DNA of 64,000 nt from Leucosporidium creatinivorum (lineage: Eukaryota; Basidiomycota; Microbotryomycetes; Leucosporidiales; Leucosporidiaceae). Location: positions 156,722-220,721 of the forward strand of contig BCKL01000013.1 in the NCBI GenBank assembly GCA_001600635.1, read 5' to 3'. This document shows positions 31,965 through 42,106 of this stretch, one piece after another. Under the pieces are notes generated by a model. It was not told the origin of the DNA, ran no database searches, and was given only the letters and a program-made list of their open reading frames with translations. The position numbers and the translations under genes were made by a program. Each line of letters starts with the position of its first letter. The stretch's first letter is position 1.

Positions 31965-34933
31965 ATGGCCATCACGACTACTCGACAGCCTGCATGGACG
32001 CCAGAGCAGCTCGTCGCCCTCACTCACTACAATCTCCACGTCCAGTACTATCTCTACATCGGGGTTGCCTCTCTGCTCGCCTTCTTCGGCGGCTTCAACG
32101 TGCTCTCCCGCCTCCTCAATCGCTGGTCTGTTCGGCGATATCACTCGCTGCATCCCTCCCCCCGGCGCGTCCGAAGAACAGGCGAGACGAGCTTGGCCTA
32201 CCTGCCATCAGCAGCACTCGCAGCTTGGCGGAAGGCTACCTATCGGAGAGGGCAGTTGGTGCAGCTGCTGGGAATGGGAAGCTCGGCGCAGCTGGTGAGT
32301 CTGTTGAGGTGTAGGAGCAGGACCGAGCAGAGCTGACCTTCCAATCCCTTCGCTTCCCCAGGCGGTCGTAGCCACTTACGCGGCTCTCAACTTCGGACTC
32401 GCCTTCTCTGGAGCTTATGGACATCCAGATTATCAAGCGCACCATTGCGCGCGATTGTGCTTCGCCAACATCCCGATTCTCGTCGGGTTGGCTTCGAAGG
32501 AGCTCGGTGTCGTCGGATGGGTGGTGAGTCGAGCTACTCTTCACCTCTAACGTGTAAGAAGTCAAGCTGAACCTTATTAATGCTCCGTGTCGAGCTCAGA
32601 CCGGCCTCAGGTGAGCCTTGCCCTTTGCCTTCTCTATCGCCGAGGTGACCTCCAGCTTCTTTCTCAGTTCGGCCACTCTCAACACTCTGCATCGCTGGTC
32701 GGGCAGGATAGTCTTCTTTCTAGCCACATATCACATCTTTGGACGCGCCTACACGAATGTACGGCGCGCTTCGGTTTAGCTTCTCGGCGTCCATCGAAGT
32801 CGCTAACCTTCTCACCCGTCGCAGGTGCCTCAACTCAACCCGTCAGCACCAGGAATGGGCTATCAGGTGCGCTCTAATCCCTAGTCTCGGGCTTCAAGCC
32901 CACAGAACAGCGTCGAGGGCTTACTCGGCTTCCGCAGGGCTGGGGAATCGCTGGTTACGTCTTCTGGTGCCTCCTGGTCTTCGGGTCCGGTCGACCGATT
33001 CGCAATCGCTGGTACAGGTATGTGGAGTTGAAGTTTTGGCCGCAGACGATCGCTGCTGATTCTTCGCGACCTCGCAGCGCCTTTATCTTCTCCCACATCG
33101 GCCTCTTCTGCATCTCTATGATCACTCTCAGCTTCCACCGACCTCAAGTGGCAGCGTATCTCGTCGCTGGATGCGTCATCTACATGTGAGCTTGCGATAT
33201 TGGGAAGCTTCGGCCGCCGAAGCTGAACGCCGAAACCCCTTCCCTTCGACGCCCTCGCAGCCTCGACCGCATCGTTCGCTTCGGATCAACCGTTTACTAC
33301 TCGATCTTCAAGCAGGTGGGACGAGGACAAGGCCCTACAGCGACCGTGGAGGTCATCTCGCGCGACGCGATCCGGATTCGATTCAAGACGGCGATGAAGT
33401 GGCGGCCAGGAGCACATAGCTACCTACATGCGCCGCTTCTCGGAGCTGGAGGACATCCTTTCAGTAGTGCGTCCCCTCTCACTCTTCCTCTAGCCGAACG
33501 AGCCTGCTGACCCATTCTTCGCCGCCGAGCAGTCGCATCAACCTACCTACCCATCACCCACCGCGACTACGAAGCAAGTCCGCTCGCAGCAGAGCAGGTC
33601 TTTGTGATCCGTGTCCACGCTGGCATCACTCGGAAACTTTACGAGAGCGTGTTGGAGAAGGGCGGCGAGGAGGAAGACGAGGACGACACCTCGCAACTTC
33701 GACCAAGGAAAGGCGGACCATTCGCGTCGATGCCTCTCTTCCCAGCCTTCCTCGAAGGCCCATACGGCCACAACCCGCTCGCCCACCATTTCGAATCGGT
33801 CGTGCTCGTTGTCGGCGGCTCTGGCGTTTCCTTCGCCGTTCCCATCCTCCTCGACCTCGTTCGTCGGGCTCGCAACAGGGATTTGGGAGGGAGCAAGCCG
33901 ATGGTAACAACTCGCGTGACCTGGGTGTGGACAATACGGGATGAAGGTGAGCTGTTCGAGCCACGTGGCGCTGTCCTTGAGACGAGCTGACCAGCTTTGC
34001 CGAGCAGAACAAATCGAGTGGGTCGCCGACAGCCTGCGAGATGCCATCTACCACGCTCCAGCCGGCTTCCTCGAGCTCGCCGTACGTCCCTCTACTGTTT
34101 TGTTGTCCTCGATGCAGAGCTGATTCTCACTTGACTACAGATCTACGTTACTGGGCCGTCTCGGGGCTTCTCCGAGTCGAATCTCAACGCTGTCGGCATC
34201 GGCGGCAGCACCCTGCCCCGTACCGACACCCTCGTCTCCTCATCATCATATCGAAGCGATATCTCAGGCGTCTACCCACTCCCGCCGCCGACCGAGAACG
34301 ACTGCGACGAGAAGGAGGACGAGCGAGCGGCGCACAGCTCGAGCACCACTCCCCCCTTCCTCGGCGATGTCGAGGCTCAACGCCTAGACCCGACGCAAGT
34401 CCCTCTTCCTAGCAGCTCTTCTTTCACCACCACCTCAACAAGCACCTACTCGACCTCCCAATTCTCCCGCGCGCCCTCCACCTCGGCTGCCACCACCAGC
34501 GCCGAGCACGGTCATCCTTCCTCTCTCCTCTCCGGCCACCCAGCCTCCACACCTCCAACTCGACCGATCACTCCACCCTTCCTCTACGACCCACCCATCA
34601 CTCGCCCTTCCACCCTCACCAGGTCCCCCACCACCCTCCCCTCTTCCTCCATCCCCATCCCCCTCATCCACTCCCGAGCTCGCATTCGCGATATCCTCGC
34701 TGCTGTCATCGCGGCTACTACCTACTCGGGAAGCGTGCTGTGCGGAACGTGTGGGCCGAGTGCGTTGACGGACGAGGTGGGGAACGCTTGCGCCGATGCG
34801 ATTTGGCCGAGGAAGGTTTGGGAGGGGGAGCATCGGGTTAATGTGGTGAGTCGTAGGCTACAGATCGGAGGTAGACTATTCGCTGACTTTTGCTCCTTCT
34901 TAGACGCTGCACGCCGAAACCTTTGGCTGGTGA
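31965..34933 (+). CDS. Ferric reductase transmembrane protein (FRE/NOX superfamily)
   Basis: Exons join from ATG 31965 to TGA 34933, about 740 residues. N-terminal membrane helices include YYLYIGVASLLAFFGGF. The bis-haem His pairs are visible: LHRWSGRIVFFLATYH and SHIGLFCISMITLSFH. The FAD-binding region reads FKTAMKWRPGAHSYLH, and NADPH-binding motifs are EGPYGHNP, VVGGSGVSFAVP and, near the C-terminus, CGTCGPSALTDEV, ending TLHAETFGW. A Ser/Thr/Pro-rich loop of about 130 residues separates the two NADPH motifs. The enzyme should reduce extracellular Fe3+ or Cu2+ with cytosolic NADPH, feeding iron uptake. Confidence 0.92.
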
Positions 34934-35108
34934 GCGAGAGTAGCGTGACGGAGGCTGGAGGCCGAGCAGGGGTTGAGCCGGCTCGCTTCGCAGCATAACG
35001 AGACGGACAATGTGCACGAGACGAGCAATGCAACGAACAGTCTTAAACACAAGCACAAGCGACAAGCGCACCGTCAATCTCCTTCATCGTCCTTCATCGT
35101 CCGTCGCC

Positions 35109-37544
35109 TCAATTCCTCGAGCTCTCGGTACTAGCATAAGCGATCTCCTTGACGTCGCATGCCTCCTTGAGCAACCTCCTCTCCTTCGCTCCCCAATCCC
35201 CTCCCCTCCCACTCAACTCCAACCTCTTCAAACTCTCCACGCTACCCTCCTTGACCATGTCCAACAATGCCTCCGCCATAGCCTCCTTCTCCTCATCCAC
35301 GGGTACAGCGAGCGAGAGGTGCTCGAGGGGAAGGCACTTGATGTACGAGATGAGAGTGGAGGAGTAGCGACGGCCGTAGAGCTCGAGGTGGTGGAGCATG
35401 GGGGTGTGAGAGATGATGGCTTCGAAGAAGGGGGTGGGTGGGGTGTTGGCGCCGCCGCCGAAGGGGAAGATATGGATCTGAGGGATGTTGCCGTTGCCGC
35501 CGCCGTTCGCGTTGGCGGGAGCGGGAGCGGGAGGGGGAGGGGGAGGGGCGTAGGGGTTGACCGGAGGGGCAGCGCCGAGCTGCTGGGGAAGGGGAGGGAG
35601 AGGAGCGGGTGCGGCTCCTCCTGCAGCGGTGGGAGCTCCTCCTCGGTTTCCACGACGTCCGGCGATAGGTGCGGGGACGGGGATGGGCGCAGGAGCGGCG
35701 CCGGCGGCTGGAGCTTGAGCTTGAGCTTGACCTGGAGGAGCGGGCGCGCCGGGCATCCCAGGAGGTCCATTTCCGACCATGGCTGTAGGGGGTTGTAGCA
35801 GAAGGTCAGCTCTACTGTCGTTCGAACGAAGAAGCAACGACTTACCGACAATGGTCGTCAAGAAGTTGGCCACTCCTTGCGGTCCCATCCCTCCTCCTCC
35901 TCCACCCGGTCCCCGAATCCTTCCCGCCGGCTCAGGCGCATCGGCATAAGGACTCGTGACATGCAGCATCCTCAGCTGGGGTCCCACGCTCTCAAAGAGG
36001 GTCTCCAACCTCTTCAAATTTTTGGCGACCTTCTCCTCCTCGGCGGGCTGGGCCTGCCAGTACTCGTCGAGGTCGAAAGTGAAAGCGAGGGCGCTAACTC
36101 GGGAGGAGGAGACGAGTCGATGTAGTTGGCCGACGGTGAAAACGGCGGTAGGGGCCCAGAAGCGCCGAAGAGTGGGCGAGCACATCTTGAAGACGTTGGC
36201 GGGGGCAGTGGAATCGACATCGCCGGTGATGTCGAGTGAGCGAAGGTCGGGTAGCTCGGTAGTGAATGCGGCGATGTCCTCCATAGAGCAGGGGGCGCCG
36301 TAGACGAGGGTACGGAGCTTCTTGGCTTGCTGGCAGATGAGGGCGGGGAGCTCGATCCCTCCGGTGTAGGCGGTGAAGGTGGAGGCTTCGCGACGGCGGC
36401 GGTAGGGGGAAAGGGAGGAGGTGCGGTCGGAGGAGAGGGAGAGGGTGGTGAGGTTCGGCGAGAGGGAGATGAGGTCCGGGAGGGAGAAGCCTTCGTCCGA
36501 GGTGGAGCGGGCGAGCGAGAACTCGAAGTCGCTGGGATGAGTGGAAGGTCAGTACGATGGTGCTTGATGGTCCGAGTCTCCAGTAGGAGGCGCTACAGTC
36601 GACGAACGATCGCCAGCAGCGATGAAGTAGGGAAGCGGACTCACTAGACTCGGATGTAGAGCTTGGTGAGCTCGCTAGCCCTGCCCGGGTTCAAGCGAAG
36701 GAACTTGGAGTGCTTGGGAAAGCTTCTCGCCTCGGTGATGTGTACTTCGGCGCGGAAGAGCGGTTGGCAGACGCTGGCGACTGTCGCGCAAGCGAGGTCA
36801 GCTCGGTCCTCCAGCTCGGGCCCTCTCGTTCTCAAGGCAGGCTTACAAGCTCGGTTGACGTGACTGAGCCTCTTGAGCTCCTTCCATCCCGAACTGGCGC
36901 CCGTCGAGTTCCAAATGAGCTCGTCCGAGTCCTCGCCGTGTAGGTCTCGGAGCTGGTCGACGATGAGGGCGATAATGTCCGCTGGGAGGTCCATAGCGGG
37001 CTTGTGCGTGACAGCACGACGACCACGACGAGGAGTGTAGAACGCTTCGGCGAGCCCGAGGTCGGCGAACTGGGGTGGCGATGTCGAGGAAAGGGGGAGA
37101 ACTCGCTGGATCTCGGTGAGGAGGACGAGCATATCGGCGGTGGTCGCGGGCTTGCGCAGAACTGTGGAAAGAAGCAGTATATCAGCTTGCGTACTATGCA
37201 CTTTCTAAGAATCACCATGCCAACTCACACGACTGGACGGTAGCCTCGATGTTGTCACTGAGGTGCTGCACCTCCGCCCGGCTCAAGCTGACGGAGCCAT
37301 CTGGCGCCAATTGACTCCTGACCTGTAGGTCATCACTGAACGCTGCCAGAGTTTCAGTCGACTGCAGACCGGCATCGACCGGTTGCTGGTGAAGCTGAAC
37401 GAGCGAGCGCTGCTGCTGCTGAGGCGACGATGCGAGGTCATCCGTGCGGCGACGACGAACTGAAGGCTGATGAGCTACAGGTGGTTCCTCGGCTGCACGC
37501 TTGTGGCTGTTAGCTTTAATTGGAGTCGAAGGCATGCTGCCCAT
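35109..37544 (-). CDS. F-box-like, leucine-rich protein with Pro/Ala/Gly linker
   Basis: Exons join from ATG 37544 (MGSMPSTPIKAN) or the in-frame ATG at 37535 to TAA/TGA at 35109, roughly 690 residues. After a basic, Gln-rich N-terminus (VRRRRTDDLASS) an F-box-like helix is seen: PAMDLPADIIALIVDQLRDL. The rest is a series of Leu-rich strands (LRSLDITG, LTTLSLSS, LRMLHVTS, LHHLELYG, LEHLSLAV, SLKRLELSG), broken by a long Pro/Ala/Gly linker. Such proteins bind Skp1 and recruit targets for ubiquitination; that role is inferred. Start codon choice is uncertain. Confidence 0.68.
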
Positions 37545-37777
37545 GTAGCCGAGTAGAAAAGCGAGGAACTGTGGCGGAGAGCAAGGGGCGAGAGCTCGCC
37601 TGCCGGGGTTGGCTTCCGCCAAATCGCTCGTTCAAAGCTCTCTCTTCGCTACTCGGCTACAGCTTTCGCATCCTTCGCCCAGCGCCTCGGAGCTCTTCAC
37701 CTACAGCTGTCTGCTGGTCTACTAACCCTCTTCAAGTTCCATCTCTCTCGCTCCTCTCCTCGCAGCTCTCGCTCCTC

Positions 37778-39973
37778 ATGTCGTCCAACTGGCCTCCAGC
37801 GCTCAAGTGAGTCCTGGACAACCCCTTTCGCACACTCTAGAGCTCACCTCTGATCCCCTACAGAACCTACGTGAACGAGACATTCGCGAAATGCACAGAC
37901 GCCAACCGCGCCGCCGTCGAGACGGAGCTCAAAGGACTCATCTTCAAAGCCTACGAGCAGAAGCAACTCTGGACTATCGACTGGGCTAACGTCAAGCTGA
38001 CTAGGTGAGTCTAGAGGGCTACACGGTCGCTTTGGGAGCAGTGCGTTGTGAGCTGGAGAGCTGGCGCTGCTTCTGAGCAGCATCAGAGGACGTACTAAGG
38101 ATCTGAAGAGCTCACCATCACTCTACACCTATCCTACAGTCTCGAACCGCCCAAGAAGCGCAAGTGAGTAGCCGCCGTCCCAGCTCCGAACTCAGCCAGC
38201 AGCTGACCTCTCTTCGCCTTCGCAGAGCATTCGCCCCCTCGACACCTCATTCATACGGTATCTCGTCTCCTTCTGTTGTCGGCTCCGAGGACGATCGTCG
38301 TGAGAAGCGAGCACGTCGGTTCGAGGCTGAGCGACAGGCCGCTGCTCGTGCTTCGGCGGGAGGATCAAGTTCTTGGGGAGGACCAGCAGGAGGGTTCCAA
38401 GGGAGGCTCGCGCAAGGTGGTTCAAACCCTTATTGGAATAATGGAGGAGTCGCTACGCCGGAACCGGAGAATACTTATGATCCGGTGAGTGCTATGAGGG
38501 CTCGGTGTTCGAGCGTTAGCTGAACCTAGGACGAGCAGAACGTGATCGACTGGGACAAGGAGACCATCGTGGGGACCAGCACCAAGCTGGAGAAGCCTTT
38601 CCTCCGTCTCACATCCGTACGCCTTAGTTCGTCTCATCGGCTGAAGGCAGAGCTGACCTCGCGAAACTCCGCGAGCAGATTCCCGACCCAGCTACGATCC
38701 GACCGCTACCCGTACTCAAGAAGACGCTCGAGTTGCTCAAGACAAAATGGCGTGAGGAGAACAACTACGGCTACATCTGCGACCAGTTCAAGAGTATGCG
38801 GCAGGACTTGACGGTGAGGTCGGCCGCCCTGTTTCTTCGGGCGGATGCTGACTGCTCGTCTCTTCGCTCAAAGGTCCAACGCATCAAGAACGATTTCACC
38901 TGCGTCGTGTACGAGATCCACGGTCGCATCGCTCTCGAAAAGGTGCGTCCACTCAACTTCTCTCGCCAGCTGCTTTGCGCTGACTCTCGCTTCTGCCTCT
39001 CTCTCATCTCCCGTTCATCACTCGTTCCTTACCATCTCAAACGCTCCTCGCCTCTTCTTCGCTCTCGTTCCTCATCCCACATCACACTCGGTTCCTACGC
39101 TCTTGCAGGGCGACCTCGGCGAGTTCAACCAGTGCCAAGGTCAGCTACGAGATCTCTACAAGCACGGTCTACCAGGTCACGTCATGGAGTTCTTGGGCTA
39201 CCGCATCCTCTACTTGCTCTTCAGCAAGAACCGGGCAGGTGGGTCATTTCGGCTTGGCTCGACTCGACGTTTCGGCGCTGACCTGTCTCTCCCGCTCGAC
39301 CTCGCTTCCCTGCTCCCTCTCCACACCTCTCTCGTCTCTCGCTACGCCCCTCTCCCGTTTGCTTCTCCGCCGTCTCCCTCCGCCCCGCAGAGCTCAACTC
39401 TACCCTCGCAACACTAACCGACGCCGAGACTCAGGATCCTTCAGTCTCTCACGCCCTCGCTGTGCGCCTGGCGGTAACGCAGGGCAACTACACTAAACTC
39501 TTTCGACTCTTCATGGCTGCGCCGAAGATGGGAGCTTACATTATGGATCATTTCGTCGAGCGGGAACGGATCGCCGCGCTCGTTACTATGACTAAGGCGT
39601 GAGTTCTGCTGCTCGCTTCTTCGCTCTCCGCCACGCTGACGCTCTCTTCCTTCCCCTCCCCTCTCATTACAACAGCTACCAACTCCTCCCTCTCCCCCTC
39701 ATCCGCTCGCAGCTCCAATTCGACTCCCTCCCCGAAGCCGACAAGTTCCTCCAACAGTTCCACGCCGCCGTCTACAAGCCTTCTTCCACTCCCTCCGTTC
39801 CGACTTCCTCCACCTCGACTCCATTAGGAGGCACTCCTCGAAACGCCGCCACACCTGTCCCAGCAGCAGCCATCGACGACGAGTTGAAGATGGTGGATTG
39901 CCGGGCCGTGCATCCCAGGTTCGTGGAGGCGATGGCTAAGTTCAATAAGGTGGATTTGAAGGGGCAGATTTGA
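37778..39973 (+). CDS. SAC3/GANP-family protein, Thp3/LENG8-like
   Basis: About eight introns; product about 480 residues from ATG 37778 to TGA 39973. After MSSNWPPALKTYVNETFAKC and a basic patch (EPPKKRK) the SAC3/GANP core is clear: VIDWDKETIVGTSTKLEKPF, IPDPATIRPLPVLKKTLELL, KWREENNYGYICDQFKSMRQ, DLTVQRIKNDFTCVVYEIHG, GDLGEFNQCQGQLRDLY, EFLGYRILYLLF and RLAVTQGNYTKLFRLF. The C-terminus ends MVDCRAVHPRFVEAMAKF. Thp3 acts with Csn12 in mRNA processing and transcription elongation in yeast. Divergent to the F-box-like gene, 233 bp away. Confidence 0.88.
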
Positions 39974-40275
39974 GGTGTTGGGCGGTTAGCGAGGGAGAGG
40001 AGCGGAGGAGCGGAGGCGGGCTGGTGAGCCGTCGCTGCCGTCGTGTTGTGTCGTCAGTTCTTGAGTGCCTGTAGGAATAAGAGCTACTTTGCTACTTTAT
40101 TTTTCGCTGGTCGCGATTGAGAGGACGTAGCGTGGAGAGCTGAGCGCGGAGGAGTCGAGCTTCACGAGCGAGCGCCGAGCTCTACGGCGAGTCCGAGTGT
40201 GCAGGCGGTCACGAGTCACCGTCAGGAGCGCTGATGGGATAGATCATCAGATTCGCTTCGGCGAGCACGCGCCTA

Positions 40276-40811
40276 CCCGAGCCTCGTCAAGCAAAAGTCA
40301 AGCTCGGAACTGGCTGCGCCGAGCGGGAGGGGAAGGAGCAAGGCCTGCCGCTGTCTTCTTGCTGGAAGTGACGAGGAGGGGGGCAGAGGCAAGCACTGTA
40401 ACAGGCTGATGTACTCGAGACACCTTTGCAGCCCCTCAGCTATGCCCGTTCCACCCTCTATCGCTGTAAACGCGGGAGCCGATTCGGCACTGGCTTGCTT
40501 TCAGCTTTCGGCGCCGAATCAGGCAAAGCAAGCACAATCGTATTGCCACTGGTGACCACCAAAAAAAAAAAAAAAAACCTTTCTCGTTCGTATAGTGGCT
40601 AGTATACACGCCTGTCACGCGTGTGACCCGGGTTCAATTCCCGGACGGGAAGATTATCTTTTTGCCTCGTTTCTAGGGCCTTGCAGTCGTGCAGGGTGCT
40701 CTTTCTTTTTTTGCAGGTGTTCAGTAAGTACTGTTGGTGGGCGAGGAGCTGCAGTGGGGCTCGAGGCGACTGCAGCGGTTGTAGGCAGGTGCTGGAGCTC
40801 AGCGCCGAGCA
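40276..40811 (+). repeat. Left arm of a 1.5 kb near-perfect inverted repeat
   Basis: Positions x on this arm pair with 82082-x on the other (82089-x inside the indel). Over 536 bp I found one substitution (40744 A versus complement of 41345 C) and one seven-T insertion at 40706-40712. Both arms include a tRNA-Asp gene and a 17-nt A/T run next to it. Identity stops sharply at 40276 and 40811. The flanks (39974-40275 and 41807-42106) show no gene and are not repeated. Confidence 0.95.
40581..40652 (+). tRNA. tRNA-Asp(GTC), copy 1
   Basis: Acceptor stem TTCTCGT/ACGGGAA with discriminator G at 40652, D stem GTAT/ATAC with AGTGGCTAGT loop, anticodon stem CACGC/GCGTG with loop CTGTCAC (anticodon GTC), T stem CCGGG/CCCGG with loop TTCAATT. 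There is no intron. A pol III terminator TTTTT lies at 40659-40663. A run of 17 A residues is just upstream (40561-40577). Confidence 0.95.
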
Positions 40812-40858
40812 TCAGGCCCTCCGCCTCTCCTCCTTCCTACCACCACCTTCTCCTCCTC

Positions 40859-41123
40859 ACGTCCCGATTCATTTTCACTCTTGCCACCTGCTTCCTCGCC
40901 TCAGCTGCCACCCTTGCCGTTGCTCAGGTGACTCTTTGCTCTCACTCACACTCTCGGGCCTCGCCACCTCGGCTCCTACTCGGGGAGGCTGGCGGACTCC
41001 GCGCGGTTCATCCAACAACTCCAGATCGTTGCATACAGCTTTCCAACATGATGTACGCAAGCCTTGACCATCTCGGGCACCAAGTGCGGCCCTCCTGCGC
41101 TCGGCTGCCTCTGCGATGAGTAG
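40859..41123 (+). pseudogene. CFEM-domain gene relict in the inverted-repeat spacer
   Basis: The segment 40862-40927 translates as SRFIFTLATCFLASAATLAVAQ-like signal peptide (two blocks: SRFIFTLATCFL and ASAATLAVAQ), but the codon where the start should be is ACG (40859-40861). A phase-0 intron with GTGACT donor and CCAG acceptor spans 40928-41024, at the same place (after AVAQ) as in the intact CFEM gene at 22150-23215. The next exon shares GTKCG and CLC with the CFEM domain (TQALTISGTKCGPP, ALGCLC) and stays in frame with the signal peptide, but is broken by TGA at 41049-41051. The following donor position reads G|ATGAGT where the intact gene has G|GTGAGT. Later exons are not recognised. 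I infer a decayed CFEM gene. Confidence 0.7.
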
Positions 41124-41277
41124 GGTGACCGGCTCCGATTGCGACAAAGGGGGCCAAATACGACCAAGGCCGCTGCCACGCCCCGTGCAACCTCGCCAGA
41201 ACTCGCTCAACTCCTTCCAGCGAGCGGGTTCTTTCCCCTGCTGTGCCACACCGTTCTTATCGCTGCATACTTTGCTT

Positions 41278-41806
41278 TGCTCGGCGCTGAGCTCCAGCAC
41301 CTGCCTACAACCGCTGCAGTCGCCTCGAGCCCCACTGCAGCTCCCCGCCCACCAACAGTACTTACTGAACACCTGCGAAAGAGCACCCTGCACGACTGCA
41401 AGGCCCTAGAAACGAGGCAAAAAGATAATCTTCCCGTCCGGGAATTGAACCCGGGTCACACGCGTGACAGGCGTGTATACTAGCCACTATACGAACGAGA
41501 AAGGTTTTTTTTTTTTTTTTTGGTGGTCACCAGTGGCAATACGATTGTGCTTGCTTTGCCTGATTCGGCGCCGAAAGCTGAAAGCAAGCCAGTGCCGAAT
41601 CGGCTCCCGCGTTTACAGCGATAGAGGGTGGAACGGGCATAGCTGAGGGGCTGCAAAGGTGTCTCGAGTACATCAGCCTGTTACAGTGCTTGCCTCTGCC
41701 CCCCTCCTCGTCACTTCCAGCAAGAAGACAGCGGCAGGCCTTGCTCCTTCCCCTCCCGCTCGGCGCAGCCAGTTCCGAGCTTGACTTTTGCTTGACGAGG
41801 CTCGGG
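41278..41806 (-). repeat. Right arm of the 1.5 kb inverted repeat
   Basis: Reverse complement of 40276-40811 apart from lacking seven T residues and one substitution. The spacer between the arms is 466 bp (40812-41277). The outer end at 41806 is a clean breakpoint: the next bases no longer match the left flank. Confidence 0.95.
41430..41501 (-). tRNA. tRNA-Asp(GTC), copy 2
   Basis: Exact reverse-complement copy of the tRNA at 40581-40652, with the same stems, anticodon GTC, upstream 17-nt homopolymer (41505-41521 on plus strand) and T-run terminator (41419-41423). The two tRNA genes are transcribed toward each other, into the spacer. Confidence 0.95.
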
Positions 41807-42106
41807 CGTGGAGATGCTCACTGTGGTAAGACGAGCGGTGCTCTGGTCCCTCGGAGCTTGGCGTGGACCGGCCGTCAGCTCACACTCTCACGCTGAGGAC
41901 TGCTCGGTGCTGGTGCTCGAAGCTCGAAGGCTCGATCGACTAGAGGCTCGGAGTTTCAGTAGGTGGTCGCCTGGGGCATTTGCACGGCGCCTTTCTCTGT
42001 GCGAGAGTCGCGCGCAAGAGGTGTCGGAGTGAATGCGAGGTGCAGTGTCTTTGCAGGTTCAGATGCGACGAAAAGGGAACCGTTGGAGCGCAGCAGCTAC
42101 TCCGGG

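Noticed and set aside
10934-40275. Biosynthetic gene cluster around the monooxygenase, CFEM, MFS and ferric reductase genes
   Set aside because: No core synthase is present, the genes are on both strands and separated by housekeeping genes; co-location looks incidental.
40436-40618. Identical 60-codon frames in both arms (also 41464-41646)
   Set aside because: They read through the tRNA region and the A/T homopolymer as a Phe run; they are identical only because the arms are.
40875-41393. Minus-strand 172-codon frame in the inverted repeat
   Set aside because: It crosses from the spacer into the right arm and reads antisense to the CFEM relict; its content follows from the repeat.
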